Shown: piece after piece, positions 9,465-17,900 of the stretch
Numbering within the stretch: position 1 is the first letter of the stretch
Layout of the letters: the number at the start of each line of letters is the position of its first letter
The notes under the pieces: model-generated
Seen by the model: only the letters and a program-made list of their open reading frames with translations
What the model was told of the DNA's origin: nothing
Databases searched by the model: none
Position numbers and translations under genes: made by a program
Assembly: GCF_003031265.1 (NCBI RefSeq)
Contig: NZ_CP019966.1
Location: 3,534,001-3,598,000, forward strand
Source: Rhodopseudomonas palustris
Lineage (GTDB): Bacteria; Pseudomonadota; Alphaproteobacteria; Rhizobiales; Xanthobacteraceae
DNA length: 64,000 nucleotides
Direction: 5' to 3'

Positions 9465-10250
9465 TTAACTTCTCCGGGAACCCAGCGCTGCGATCACCTG
9501 GGCGGCGGCGGCGAACTCCGCCTGCTTGGCGGCGCGGCGCGCGGCGGCCTCCTCATCGAGGCCCCACTGCTCGATGTTCCAATCCTCGTCGACATGCGCC
9601 GCGGCCCACACCTGATCGGCCTCGAGCCGGCCGTGCGCCAGCGCCAGCGCCAGCAGCGCCGAGCCGGTGATGGTGGTGACGACATGCAGCGCGCCGAGCA
9701 GCCAGGGATCGGCCGGCAGCGCCGCGCCGGCCGCGGCGACCGCGGTCTCCGTCTGGCCGACATGGACGATGCCCTGCGCCAGGATGAAATGCGCCCCGAG
9801 CGCGTCCTTGGCCCAGAACAGCACCGGGTCCCAATGCGCGCCTTCGCGCGCGATCAGTTCTTCCGGATGCTCGGCGCGATAGAATAGCAGGTCGGAGCCG
9901 AAGTACTTGGCGATGTCGTCGGTCACCGCATCGATCTGGCCGGTAACGCCGTCGATCACGCTGTTGGCGAGACGGGTCAGCGGCATCGTCGACGGATCGA
10001 TGGTCTCGCCCTGCGCCTGCCATTCAGCGGCGATCGCTTCGGCGAGCGCCCGCTCCGGCGCCGCCAGCGCATTGCGCGACGGCGTCTTCACCGAGCGGCC
10101 GTCGAGCCGCACCGCGAAGCCGCCGTTCTCCTCGGCAACGCCGGCCTCGGTGTAGAACCGCTTCGGCAGTTGCGCGCGGCTGGTGCGCCGCACCGCTTCG
10201 TTGGGATCGAGCGGCGACTTGCCTGCCACCTCGTCGAACAGATCACGCAT
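9465..10250 (-). CDS. ATP12-family F1-ATPase assembly chaperone
   Basis: A 261-residue protein of the ATP12 family, which in mitochondria binds the F1 alpha subunit until it assembles with beta; alphaproteobacteria keep the homologue. Diagnostic stretches: RFYTEAGVAEENGGFAVRLD, GRSVKTPSRNAL, IDPSTMPLTRLANSVIDGV, YFGSDLLFYRAEHPEEL, WDPVLFWAKDALGA and the closing DEDWNIEQWGLDEEA. ATG is at 10250. It is probably cytoplasmic. The gene directly upstream encodes a small exported Pro-rich protein, 17 bases away, which may be co-transcribed. Confidence 0.88.
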   Translation of the reverse strand: MRDLFDEVAGKSPLDPNEAVRRTSRAQLPKRFYTEAGVAEENGGFAVRLDGRSVKTPSRNALAAPERALAEAIAAEWQAQGETIDPSTMPLTRLANSVIDGVTGQIDAVTDDIAKYFGSDLLFYRAEHPEELIAREGAHWDPVLFWAKDALGAHFILAQGIVHVGQTETAVAAAGAALPADPWLLGALHVVTTITGSALLALALAHGRLEADQVWAAAHVDEDWNIEQWGLDEEAAARRAAKQAEFAAAAQVIAALGSRRS

Positions 10251-10267
10251 CTTGGTTTCTCGAACTA

Positions 10268-10630
10268 CTACTGTTGAGCACAGGCGCGCGAATACGCGGC
10301 GCGGTCGGCCGAATTGAGCTGGGCCGCGGTGGAGTCGTTCAGGCAGTCCTGAATCCGGTCGCCGAACGAGCGGCCGCGCCGCAGCTGCGCCTTCGGCAGA
10401 TCCGGCGCCGGCTGGATCCGCTCATGCGTCAGCGGCGGCGGATCGGCGAGCTTCGGCACCACCGGCACGGTGATCACCGGCGGCGGCGCAGACGGAGGTG
10501 GCGGCGGCGGCGTGATGCTCGACGGCGCGGTGCCCGGAATGATGATCTGCGCGGCGGCCGGGCCGGCGAGGACAAACAAGGTGATCAGACCAGCGAGTGC
10601 GCAACCGGCCAGATAGTTCACCTTCGTCAT
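10268..10630 (-). CDS. Small exported proline-rich protein
   Basis: About 120 residues, starting at ATG 10630 (MTKVNYLAG). An N-terminal hydrophobic segment ending AGPAAAQ looks like a signal peptide. A run of prolines follows (residues ~40-55), then a C-terminal part with two cysteines (QDCLND and SRACAQ) that could form a disulphide in the periplasm. The frame continues upstream through a palindromic repeat to 10804, but that extension only encodes the repeat and was not accepted. No known function. Confidence 0.6.
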   Translation of the reverse strand: MTKVNYLAGCALAGLITLFVLAGPAAAQIIIPGTAPSSITPPPPPPSAPPPVITVPVVPKLADPPPLTHERIQPAPDLPKAQLRRGRSFGDRIQDCLNDSTAAQLNSADRAAYSRACAQQ

Positions 10631-10712
10631 GCCCGCGCTTGTCGCGGGCATCCACGTCTTGGCCGCCGTCGCAAGGCGTGGATGGCCGGGACGAGCCCGG
10701 CCATGACGGGAG
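10626..10712. repeat. Palindromic repeat element, family A copy 1
   Basis: Two inverted arms (TCATGCCCGCGCTTGTCGCG and GGATGGCCGGGACGAGCCCG) surround a CACGTCTTGGC/GCAAGGCGTGG core. The same organisation recurs at 27355-27447. The element abuts the start codon of the small exported protein and lies between it and the pseudouridine synthase gene. Confidence 0.75.
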
Positions 10713-10787
10713 AGTGAGTGGAGAGGAAGCGCTGTCATCTTAGCCATGTCGGCATCGCCGCGCCCCGCCGCAAGCGGCGCCGGGGCG

Positions 10788-12155
10788 TCATTCTTCCGGC
10801 GCATGTTCGATCGGATCGAACCGGTCGTGCTCGAGGCCGAGCAGGTTCCAACTCTGCAGCATGTGCGGCGGCAACGGCGCCGAGACGTCGATCACGCCGC
10901 CGCGCGGATGCGGGATCACGATGCGGCGCGCGAGCAGATGCAGCCGGTTCTGCAGGCCACCGGGGAGCTGCCAGTTCTCGATATTGAAGTACTTCGGATC
11001 GCCGACGATGGCGTGGCCGATATGCGCCATGTGGGCGCGCAGCTGATGGGTGCGCCCGGTCACCGGCTTCAGCGACACCCAGGCCAGCTTCTGCCCCGAG
11101 GTCTCGACCACCGCGTAGTACGTCACCGCGTGGCTGGCGCCGTCGTCGCCGTGCTTGGCGACGCGCATGATCGAATCCTCTTCGCTCTCGTCCTTGGCCA
11201 GATAGGTCGAGATCCGGCCCTGCTTCGGCTTCGGCACGCCGGCGACCAGCGCCCAATAGATCTTGCGCGCCGAGCGGTGGCGGAACGAACCGGTCAGCGC
11301 GGTCGCGGCGAAGCGGGTCTTGGCGACGAGCAGACAGCCAGCGGTCTCCTTGTCGATCCGGTGCACCAGGCGCGGCTTCTGGCCCTTACTGTCGCGCAGC
11401 ACTTCCAGCATCTGGTCGATGTGCCGGGTGGTGCCCGAGCCGCCCTGCACCGCTAGCCCGGCCGGCTTGTTCAGCACCAGCACGTCGGCGTCTTCGAACA
11501 GCGTCATCGCCTTCAGCGTCTGAAGCGTCTTCTGCTCGGCTTCGGACAGATGCCCGGGCAGCTTCGGCGTATCGAGCTTGAGCGGCGGAATCCGTACGCT
11601 CTGGCCTTCTTCCAGCCGGTCCTTCGAATCGGCGCGCTTGCCGTTCACCCGCAGCTCGCCTTTACGGACGATGCGCTGGATGTGGGAGAACGACAGGCCG
11701 GGAAACCGCGCTTCGAGGAAGCGATCGACCCGCATGCCGTTTTCGTCGGCGGTGACGGTGACTGTCTCAACCTTGGTCGGCAGCGGCGCTTCGGGCTTGG
11801 CCTCGGGCCGCTCGTGGATCTCGACCGGCGCCGGCTGCGCCGCGCGCGGCCTGCCCTCGCCCGCGGGCAGCGACGATCGCGCCGGCCCCGCACCGAACCG
11901 CACCGGCTTGTCGCCGGACCGCGGCGGCCGCCCCGCTCCCTCGCCGCGCGAGGTCTTCGCAGGCCCCCCCGCGCGCAACGGCTTGGCATCGCGCGACGGC
12001 TTGGCGCCACCGGGCTTGCCCGCGCCAGGCGTGCCCGCAATCGCCTTGCCGGCCCCCGGCTTCCCGGTCTTAGCGCCCAGCCCGGCGCGCGCCGGCTTGC
12101 CGCGCGCGCCGTCGGGGCCACGCTTGGCGAGAGGTTTCTTGACGCGGCGGCTCAT
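10788..12155 (-). CDS. rluC: RluA-family 23S rRNA pseudouridine synthase (RluC-like)
   Basis: A 455-residue enzyme that isomerises uridines in rRNA. Residues 1-125 are a Gly/Ala/Pro/Lys/Arg-rich, probably disordered extension that is unusually long for the family. An S4 RNA-binding domain (MRVDRFLEARFPGLSFSHIQ, then RKGELRVNGKR) spans about 137-190. The catalytic domain has HRIDKETAGCLL with the nucleophile Asp268, and GRTHQLRAHMAHIGHAI further on. ATG at 12155 has GGAG seven bases upstream. RluC-type is the likely class because the S4 domain is present, but the exact target uridines cannot be read from sequence. Confidence 0.85.
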   Translation of the reverse strand: MSRRVKKPLAKRGPDGARGKPARAGLGAKTGKPGAGKAIAGTPGAGKPGGAKPSRDAKPLRAGGPAKTSRGEGAGRPPRSGDKPVRFGAGPARSSLPAGEGRPRAAQPAPVEIHERPEAKPEAPLPTKVETVTVTADENGMRVDRFLEARFPGLSFSHIQRIVRKGELRVNGKRADSKDRLEEGQSVRIPPLKLDTPKLPGHLSEAEQKTLQTLKAMTLFEDADVLVLNKPAGLAVQGGSGTTRHIDQMLEVLRDSKGQKPRLVHRIDKETAGCLLVAKTRFAATALTGSFRHRSARKIYWALVAGVPKPKQGRISTYLAKDESEEDSIMRVAKHGDDGASHAVTYYAVVETSGQKLAWVSLKPVTGRTHQLRAHMAHIGHAIVGDPKYFNIENWQLPGGLQNRLHLLARRIVIPHPRGGVIDVSAPLPPHMLQSWNLLGLEHDRFDPIEHAPEE

Positions 12156-12311
12156 GGGATGCTCCGGGGGAAATTCGTGCCGTGCCTAGCGCAAAAGCGG
12201 CCGCCGGTCACGGTGGATTTGCCGCGCCGCGGGCCCGATCGCCACTTCTTCTGACCGACAGCATGTCAAAGACCACGCTTCGGCTAACTTATCTCCAGGC
12301 TAGGCATCAGG

Positions 12312-12356
12312 AAGCGTAGCCCGCGCCGCATGTCGCTGCGCTCATGCGGGCTACCG
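12312..12356. repeat. Inverted repeat, family B (GTAGCCCGC arms)
   Basis: GTAGCCCGCGCCGCATG and CATGCGGGCTAC face each other around a TCGCTGCGCT core. A related copy lies at 21779-21872. It sits just beyond the stop of the small membrane protein gene and could fold in the transcript. Confidence 0.6.
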
Positions 12357-12360
12357 AGGG

Positions 12361-12639
12361 CTATTGACGGCGACTGAACCACCGCCAACCCTTCGCCATC
12401 ACCCCGGCGAATACAAACAGCCCGAAGGCCACCACAAGGGCGGCGGCGATGAGGGCGAGCGTGAACTGGATTGGGTCGCTGTCGAAGCTGATCAGCCGGG
12501 CGTAGCCGGTGTCGAGGCCGCTGATGCGAGTGGAGATCCGTCCGATCGCCAGGCCTTGATACAGGCGGGATGCGGCCAGCGCCGTCGTCAACGCAACCAG
12601 CGGCAGGCCGACGGCCAGCGTCGCGATGGTCTTCAGCAC
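12361..12639 (-). CDS. Small two-helix membrane protein, unknown function
   Basis: About 92 residues from a GTG at 12639, preceded by a G-rich ribosome-binding stretch. Two hydrophobic segments (LKTIATLAVGLPLVALTTAL and FTLALIAAALVVAFGLFVF) flank a polar middle reading GRISTRISGLDTGYARLISF. It ends WRWFSRRQ. No family was recognised. It follows the hydrolase gene in the same direction with a 72-base gap, so co-transcription is possible. The start is uncertain. Confidence 0.55.
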   Translation of the reverse strand: MLKTIATLAVGLPLVALTTALAASRLYQGLAIGRISTRISGLDTGYARLISFDSDPIQFTLALIAAALVVAFGLFVFAGVMAKGWRWFSRRQ

Positions 12640-12711
12640 CTGCCCCCCTGTCCTCACGGCTGGCAATCTTGCACGCACCGGCAAAGGCTGCAATCGTGCG
12701 GCGACGCCCGC

Positions 12712-13620
12712 TTACTTTCGCGCCCAGCTTCGCTCCAGAAACGCGAACAGCCGCCGCTCCGAATCCGCGACCACGTCCGGCTGATAGCGGTAGACAACGT
12801 GGTTGCCGCGGACATCGGTCTTGCTCCGCCCGTCGAGCTGCTGGCAGTCCCAGCAATGCGTCGTGCCGGGATAGACGTGCCACTCCACCGGGGCGCCGGC
12901 GGCCTTGAGCGGCGTCAGCTTGTCGACGCATTCGGCGGCGGGCGTCTCGGTGTCGGCGTCGCCCATCATCAACAGCAGCGGCTGGGCGATGTCGGGGCCG
13001 ACCAGCTCGTAGTCGCGGCCGCCGGGCGGCTTGATGCGGAAGCAGCCAGGATAGAAGCTAGCGACGGCCGCAAAGCCCGGTCCCGTTCCGAAGGCGTCTA
13101 TATAGTGGCGGCGCGCGGCCAACAGGCCGACCATGCCGCCCCAGGAAAGCCCGACCAGCGCAACTCGTTTGGGATCAACAAAGGGCTTTCGGCGCAAATG
13201 CTGCGCCGCCTGCAACGCGTCCTTGGCGCCGCGCACGAGATTGACCCCGGCCTTCGGGCCATAGCACACGCTGGTGACGCCGCGCGCGCTGAACGCATCG
13301 AGCAATAGAACCGCGTAGTTTCGCGCGACCGCCCGCCGCGCCCAAGCCGCAACCGCACTATTTAGTCCAGCGCATTGATGCAGCAGCACTAGCGCGGGAA
13401 ATGGCCCATCGCCGGACGGCTTCAGCAACGCCATTCGCGGCGCGGTGAGCGCATCGATCGCCTCGGCGTGATCAGGCAGCACCAGGTCATCGGCGAAGGA
13501 TGCCGCTCGCTGCACGATGTCGTGCGGCAGCACGAGCGTATCGGCGTCCTCTCCCGCTGCCGCCGGCTGCGCCAGCGCGAGGATAATCCAGGCAGCACCT
13601 AACAGCATCGGCAGGAGCAC
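12712..13620 (-). CDS. Secreted dienelactone-hydrolase-like alpha/beta hydrolase
   Basis: About 302 residues from GTG 13620, with GGAGG seven bases upstream; ATG 13608 is an alternative. A signal peptide (MLLGAAWIILALAQPAAAGE) suggests export. The alpha/beta-hydrolase core has the nucleophile elbow GLSWGG with Ser159, an acid in GDADTETPA, and His in GTTHCWD, with the HQCAGLN segment upstream as expected for DLH-type enzymes. It probably cleaves esters or lactones; the substrate is unknown. It is divergent from the CHAT operon. Confidence 0.78.
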   Translation of the reverse strand: MLLPMLLGAAWIILALAQPAAAGEDADTLVLPHDIVQRAASFADDLVLPDHAEAIDALTAPRMALLKPSGDGPFPALVLLHQCAGLNSAVAAWARRAVARNYAVLLLDAFSARGVTSVCYGPKAGVNLVRGAKDALQAAQHLRRKPFVDPKRVALVGLSWGGMVGLLAARRHYIDAFGTGPGFAAVASFYPGCFRIKPPGGRDYELVGPDIAQPLLLMMGDADTETPAAECVDKLTPLKAAGAPVEWHVYPGTTHCWDCQQLDGRSKTDVRGNHVVYRYQPDVVADSERRLFAFLERSWARK

Positions 13621-13741
13621 TTCCTGTCCTCCAGCGGTCCGGTTCCCCACTCCAAACCAGGTTCGTCGCGCACAAGGCACCCGACGATCACCACGATTGT
13701 TCCGGATTTTCGGAATTACCGGGTCGCTATTTCGCTTGTGA

Positions 13742-13800
13742 TCGAAAGCAGGATGTCGCTAGAATACTAGTATTTTAGAGAATGCATTTGTCGAAAGCAG
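13742..13800 (+). promoter_or_regulatory. Candidate control region of the CHAT operon
   Basis: A 12-bp perfect palindrome AATACTAGTATT (13763-13774) lies 30 bases before the CHAT start codon. It is flanked by two copies of TCGAAAGCAG (13742-13751 and 13791-13800). A weak -10-like TAGAAT overlaps the palindrome at 13760-13765, with TTGTGA 19 bases upstream. The AT-rich patch stands out locally and could be an operator, but no cognate regulator is adjacent. Confidence 0.4.
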
Positions 13801-13804
13801 CGCC

Positions 13805-16800
13805 ATGCAACAGCAGGCCCTCCTCCTCCGCAAGTGCCATGTTGGCTCAAGGCTCCGCCGCCGTCTCCTCGCGGCCGGCTTAATTAGTATCGCAAGCTCG
13901 CCGGCACTCGCCCTGACCAAGGAAGCCGCTGTGGAACAATGCCGCATGTCGGTCGGCCGTCCGATCGTGATGGAGTGCATGCGCAGCGGCGGCGGTCTCG
14001 AAGCGTGCCGCGCGCGGGCGACGCCGCGGGTACGCGCCTGCGTGATGGCAGCGATGCAATCCGCCAACGGGCGGGCCAATGTGGCGGTAGCGATCCCGAC
14101 CGAAGCTGCTCCCAAACTGCCAACCGGCACCGCCGCCAGTGCAGGCTTCGTCGCGCCGCCCCGCACCATCGCCGACATCACCGCCATTCTCGATAGCGAG
14201 AAGCCGAACGCCGCCAAAATCGCCGAGGTCAAGGCTGCTGCCGACGCGATTCCAACAGGGAAGGAATCGAAGGCGGAGTTGGCCCAGTTCTATTTCGACC
14301 GCGCGAATGCCCGCGCCCAGCTTGGCCGTCTGGCCGACACGCTGGCCGACGCCGACAAGGCGATAGAGGTCGGCCGCGGCGCGGTGAGCCCTAACCTCAT
14401 GGGTCGCTTGATCCAGCTCGCCGCCCTCCAATACGCCGGCGCCGGCGATCCGAAGAAGGCGCTCGATCTCTATCTACGTCAGAACAGGGAGATCGGCACT
14501 CAGGCGGGCTCCAAAGGCTATCAATTCGGCGCCAACCGCAGCATCGCGCAATTCTTGATCCAGATGGGCGACATCCCGCAGGCGGAGGCCTATCTTCGCC
14601 GCAACGATGCGCTGATCAAGGAAGCGCGGACCAGCTTCCTGCCCGGGTGGCGCAAGTCCTACGCCGTGTTTGGCCAGAGCTGGGAAGCCGAAATCGAGAC
14701 CGGCCGCGCCCTGCTGTTCGAGGCTCGCGGCCAGGTCCGCGAGGCCGAGTCTGCCTATCGGCTCGGCGAGCAACGACGGAGGGCCGCTATCAAGCCGCTC
14801 CTCGGCTCGGAAAACCCGCCATCTGAATCGCAATTACTGCAGGCGGTCGATCTCACCATCATTAGTCAGGCGCGGACCAAGGCGCGACAAGGCCGGCTCG
14901 CCGAGGCCGAGACCGATGCCCGCCGCGCGCTGCTGTCGCGCTTGAAGGACACTGGCAAGTACAACCCGTCCACGCCGCGCTACATCATGGCGCTGACCGA
15001 CATCCTGATCGAACAGGGCCGCTACGCCGAGGCCGAGAAGCTGGCGCGCGCCTGCCTCGAGATCAACGCCACCGTCGGCGTCGCCGACGACGCCGTCACC
15101 AACGTCCAGCTGCTGACGCAGCTCGGCGGCGTGCTCAACCTGCAGCGCAAGGGCCGCGAGGCCAATGCAGTGTTTGCGCAGATTGACAAGGCTATCGCTA
15201 ATTGGGACCCGCAGCGGCGCCGCTCCTTCGAGCTCAATCCGGCGCGCATCATCTCGCTCTATGCATCAGGCCAGACCGACAAGGGCATCGCCGCTGCCGA
15301 ACAGCTGGTACAACGGCAAATTGCCCGCGTCGGAGAGACACATTTCGACACGGCGTCGGCGCGCGGCACGCTAGCAGTGGGCCTGATGCGCGCTGGTCGC
15401 GATGCCGAGGCGACGCGCGAGTTCCAGGCCGCAATCCCGGTGATGATGGCGGCGGCGCGCGAGGCCGCGGACGACGACGACACCACCGGCGTCGCAGCGC
15501 GAAGCCAGCGGCTGCAGGGTGTGGTTGAATCCTATTTCCTGATGCTAGCGCGCAATGCATCGTCGCGTAGTGAGGTCGGCGAAGAAACATTCGGCCTAGC
15601 CGATGCGGTGCGCGGCCGCTCGGTGCAGCAAGCGCTCGCCGCTTCCAGCGCGCGCGCGGCGGCAAAGGACCCGGCGCTGGCCGCACTAGTGCGAAAGGAG
15701 CAGGACCTTTCCAAGCAGGTCAACGCCCAGCTCGGCACATTGAACAACGTGCTGTCGCTGCCCTCTTCCGAGCGCGACGACAAGAGCGTGCAGGCGATCA
15801 ACGCATCGATTAACGCACTGCGCACGGAGCGCAACAAGGCGCGCCAGGACATCAATCAGAAGTTCCCGGCCTATGCCGACCTGGTGTCACCGAAGCCGCC
15901 CACGGTGGCGGAGATCCGCGCGACACTGTCCGATGACGAGGCGATGCTGTCGTTCTATTTCGGCCAGAGCGGCTGCTTCGTCTGGGCCGTGCCGAAATCC
16001 GGGCCGGTGGCGTTCGCGGCGATCAAGGCGAGCACCGGCGACATCGAGAGCAAGGTACGCAAGCTGCGCGAGGCACTCGAGCCCCAGGCGGCGATGATCT
16101 CCGATATCCCCGAGTTCGACCTCAAGCTCGGCTACGAACTCTACGCGCTCCTCCTGCAGCCGGTCGAAAGCGGCTGGAAGCCAGCGAAGAAGCTGATCGT
16201 GGTCACTAATGGCGCGCTGGGCCTGTTGCCCCTGTCACTGCTGCCGGTCGCGCCGGCGGAAGCCGCTCCCGATGCCGATCCTCTGTTCGCCTCCTACCGC
16301 GACGTGCCGTGGCTGGCGCGTAGCCATGCGGTGACCACTGTGCCGTCCGCCGCGGCGCTGCGAACGCTGCGGCAATTGCCGGCCAGCAAACCGAATCGCG
16401 GCGACCTAGTGGCTTTTGGCGATCCCTACTTCAACACGGAACAGGCGGCGGAAGCCGCCACGGTCAAGGTTGCTGATGTCGGCGGCAACACGGCGCCCGA
16501 AACGCTGACGCGCGGGGGCCCGCTGAGGCGGCGCAACAGCCCAAAGCTCGACGGTGTCGACAGCGCCGAAATCGGCCTGCTGCCGCGACTCCCCGATACG
16601 TCCGACGAGCTCAAATCGATCGCGCTGGCGCTGCAGGCCGATCCGTCCAAAGTGCTATTCCTCGGCAAGGACGCCTCAGAGAAGACCGTGAAGTCGATGA
16701 ACCTGTCCGGCTTCAAGGTCCTGGCCTTCGCTACCCACGGCCTCGTCCCGGGCGAGCTCAACGGGCTGCAGCAGCCGGCGCTGGCGCTGTCGTCGCCTTC

Positions 16801-17209
16801 CGTCACTGGCGACAGCGGCGACGGCCTGCTGACCATGGAGGAAATCCTCGGCCTCAAGCTAGATGCGGACTGGGTGGTTCTATCGGCCTGCAACACCGGC
16901 GCGGCCGCCGGCGCCGGTGCCGAGGCCGCCTCAGGTCTCGGCCGAGCGTTCTTCTACGCCGGCACGCGAGCCCTGCTCGTTACCAACTGGTCAGTACACT
17001 CGCAGTCGGCGCGTGAACTCGTCTCCGATTTGTTCAAGCGCCAGGCTGGTGACGCCAAGCTGGCGCGCAGCGAAGCCCTGCGGCAGGCGATGATGGCGCT
17101 GGTCGACGGCCCCGGCCATGTCGGCAGCGACGGCAAAACCGATTTCACCTACGCCCATCCGCTGTTCTGGGCGCCATACACCATCATCGGAGACGGCGGT
17201 GTTCGCTGA
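13805..17209 (+). CDS. Exported TPR-CHAT domain protease
   Basis: A 1,134-residue protein. The N-terminus has a basic stretch then LLAAGLISIASSPALALT, a likely signal peptide. Residues 40-90 hold cysteines in pairs (EQCRMS, ECMRS, EACRA, RACVMA). Residues ~130-620 are TPR-like helical repeats (QGRYAEAEKLARACLEI and similar). The C-terminal 400 residues are a CHAT caspase-like peptidase with the catalytic dyad His978 (FATHGLV) and Cys1029 (LSACNTG), ending AHPLFWAPYTIIGDG. CHAT proteases cut partner proteins, and TPRs usually sense or hold a partner. It is the first gene of a four-gene plus-strand operon. Export of a CHAT protease, instead of cytoplasmic defence use, suggests an envelope role; this is inference. 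Confidence 0.88.
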   Translation: MQQQALLLRKCHVGSRLRRRLLAAGLISIASSPALALTKEAAVEQCRMSVGRPIVMECMRSGGGLEACRARATPRVRACVMAAMQSANGRANVAVAIPTEAAPKLPTGTAASAGFVAPPRTIADITAILDSEKPNAAKIAEVKAAADAIPTGKESKAELAQFYFDRANARAQLGRLADTLADADKAIEVGRGAVSPNLMGRLIQLAALQYAGAGDPKKALDLYLRQNREIGTQAGSKGYQFGANRSIAQFLIQMGDIPQAEAYLRRNDALIKEARTSFLPGWRKSYAVFGQSWEAEIETGRALLFEARGQVREAESAYRLGEQRRRAAIKPLLGSENPPSESQLLQAVDLTIISQARTKARQGRLAEAETDARRALLSRLKDTGKYNPSTPRYIMALTDILIEQGRYAEAEKLARACLEINATVGVADDAVTNVQLLTQLGGVLNLQRKGREANAVFAQIDKAIANWDPQRRRSFELNPARIISLYASGQTDKGIAAAEQLVQRQIARVGETHFDTASARGTLAVGLMRAGRDAEATREFQAAIPVMMAAAREAADDDDTTGVAARSQRLQGVVESYFLMLARNASSRSEVGEETFGLADAVRGRSVQQALAASSARAAAKDPALAALVRKEQDLSKQVNAQLGTLNNVLSLPSSERDDKSVQAINASINALRTERNKARQDINQKFPAYADLVSPKPPTVAEIRATLSDDEAMLSFYFGQSGCFVWAVPKSGPVAFAAIKASTGDIESKVRKLREALEPQAAMISDIPEFDLKLGYELYALLLQPVESGWKPAKKLIVVTNGALGLLPLSLLPVAPAEAAPDADPLFASYRDVPWLARSHAVTTVPSAAALRTLRQLPASKPNRGDLVAFGDPYFNTEQAAEAATVKVADVGGNTAPETLTRGGPLRRRNSPKLDGVDSAEIGLLPRLPDTSDELKSIALALQADPSKVLFLGKDASEKTVKSMNLSGFKVLAFATHGLVPGELNGLQQPALALSSPSVTGDSGDGLLTMEEILGLKLDADWVVLSACNTGAAAGAGAEAASGLGRAFFYAGTRALLVTNWSVHSQSARELVSDLFKRQAGDAKLARSEALRQAMMALVDGPGHVGSDGKTDFTYAHPLFWAPYTIIGDGGVR

Positions 17210-17237
17210 CGATCGGTTTTTGACGGGAGATACTGCC

Positions 17238-17684
17238 TTGAAGACATTGCTACGCGGCCTCGTCGCCTGCATCGCTCTTGCTCCGATGGCCGGCCCGGGG
17301 ATGGCCGGTCAGGTCCTGATCACCGAGGACGAAGCCAAGCTGCCGCCGCCCAAGGGCGCGGTCGCGGCCGACCGCCGCGGCATCCTGCGCGGACCCAAGA
17401 TCCAGTTCGTCGCGGATGGCGATACCGTGCACTCGCCGACGAGGCTCCATTTAAAATTCGAGTCCTTCGGCGGGACCAAGATCGATCCGGATTCGGTGAA
17501 GGTGACTTATCTGCGTACACCGAACGTCGATCTGACGCCGCGGTTAAAGCCGTTCATCCAGGCCAACGGCATCGACATACCGGATGCCGAGCTGCCGCAG
17601 GGCGAACACATGCTGCGAGTCGACCTAAAGGATTCCGATGGGCGCCCAGGTACGACCAGCTTCGTGCTCAAGGTCTCACCCTGA
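17238..17684 (+). CDS. Small exported beta-rich protein in the CHAT operon
   Basis: 148 residues from a TTG start at 17238, with CGGGAGA seven bases upstream. LKTLLRGLVACIALAPMAGP followed by GMAGQ is a plausible signal peptide. The mature part reads like a single Ig- or cadherin-like beta sandwich: TRLHLKFESFGGTKIDPDSV, VKVTYLRTPNVDL and a final GEHMLRVDLKDSDGRPGTTS strand pair. No enzyme motif. It lies 28 bases after the CHAT gene and may be its extracytoplasmic partner or substrate. Confidence 0.7.
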   Translation: MKTLLRGLVACIALAPMAGPGMAGQVLITEDEAKLPPPKGAVAADRRGILRGPKIQFVADGDTVHSPTRLHLKFESFGGTKIDPDSVKVTYLRTPNVDLTPRLKPFIQANGIDIPDAELPQGEHMLRVDLKDSDGRPGTTSFVLKVSP

Positions 17685-17693
17685 TCGCCAGCA

Positions 17694-17900
17694 ATGATCA
17701 CTTGCTTCTACTGCCAGAGCCAGAACCCGCCGGATGTGCTGGTATGCAGCGTGTGTTCGCGCGACATCGCGATCCCCGCCTCTCTGATTACGGAGCGTGA
17801 CCAGCTCGCCAGCAAGCGCGACGCGCTGCGGGAAGAGTTGCGGAGAGTCTGCGAGCAGATAGACGCCCTGCGTCCTTCAAAGACCCGACGAGACATCTGA
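17694..17900 (+). CDS. Zinc-ribbon coiled-coil mini-protein
   Basis: 68 residues from ATG 17694. Four cysteines (C4, C7, C18, C21) in CFYC and CSVC form a treble-clef-like zinc ribbon. Residues 30-60 are a charged helix, probably a coiled coil (ERDQLASKRDALREELRRV). The next gene begins with the same kind of ribbon, including the shared CSRD tail, so the two look like duplicates. Its stop overlaps the next ATG by one base (TGATG), giving translational coupling. Confidence 0.72.
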   Translation: MITCFYCQSQNPPDVLVCSVCSRDIAIPASLITERDQLASKRDALREELRRVCEQIDALRPSKTRRDI

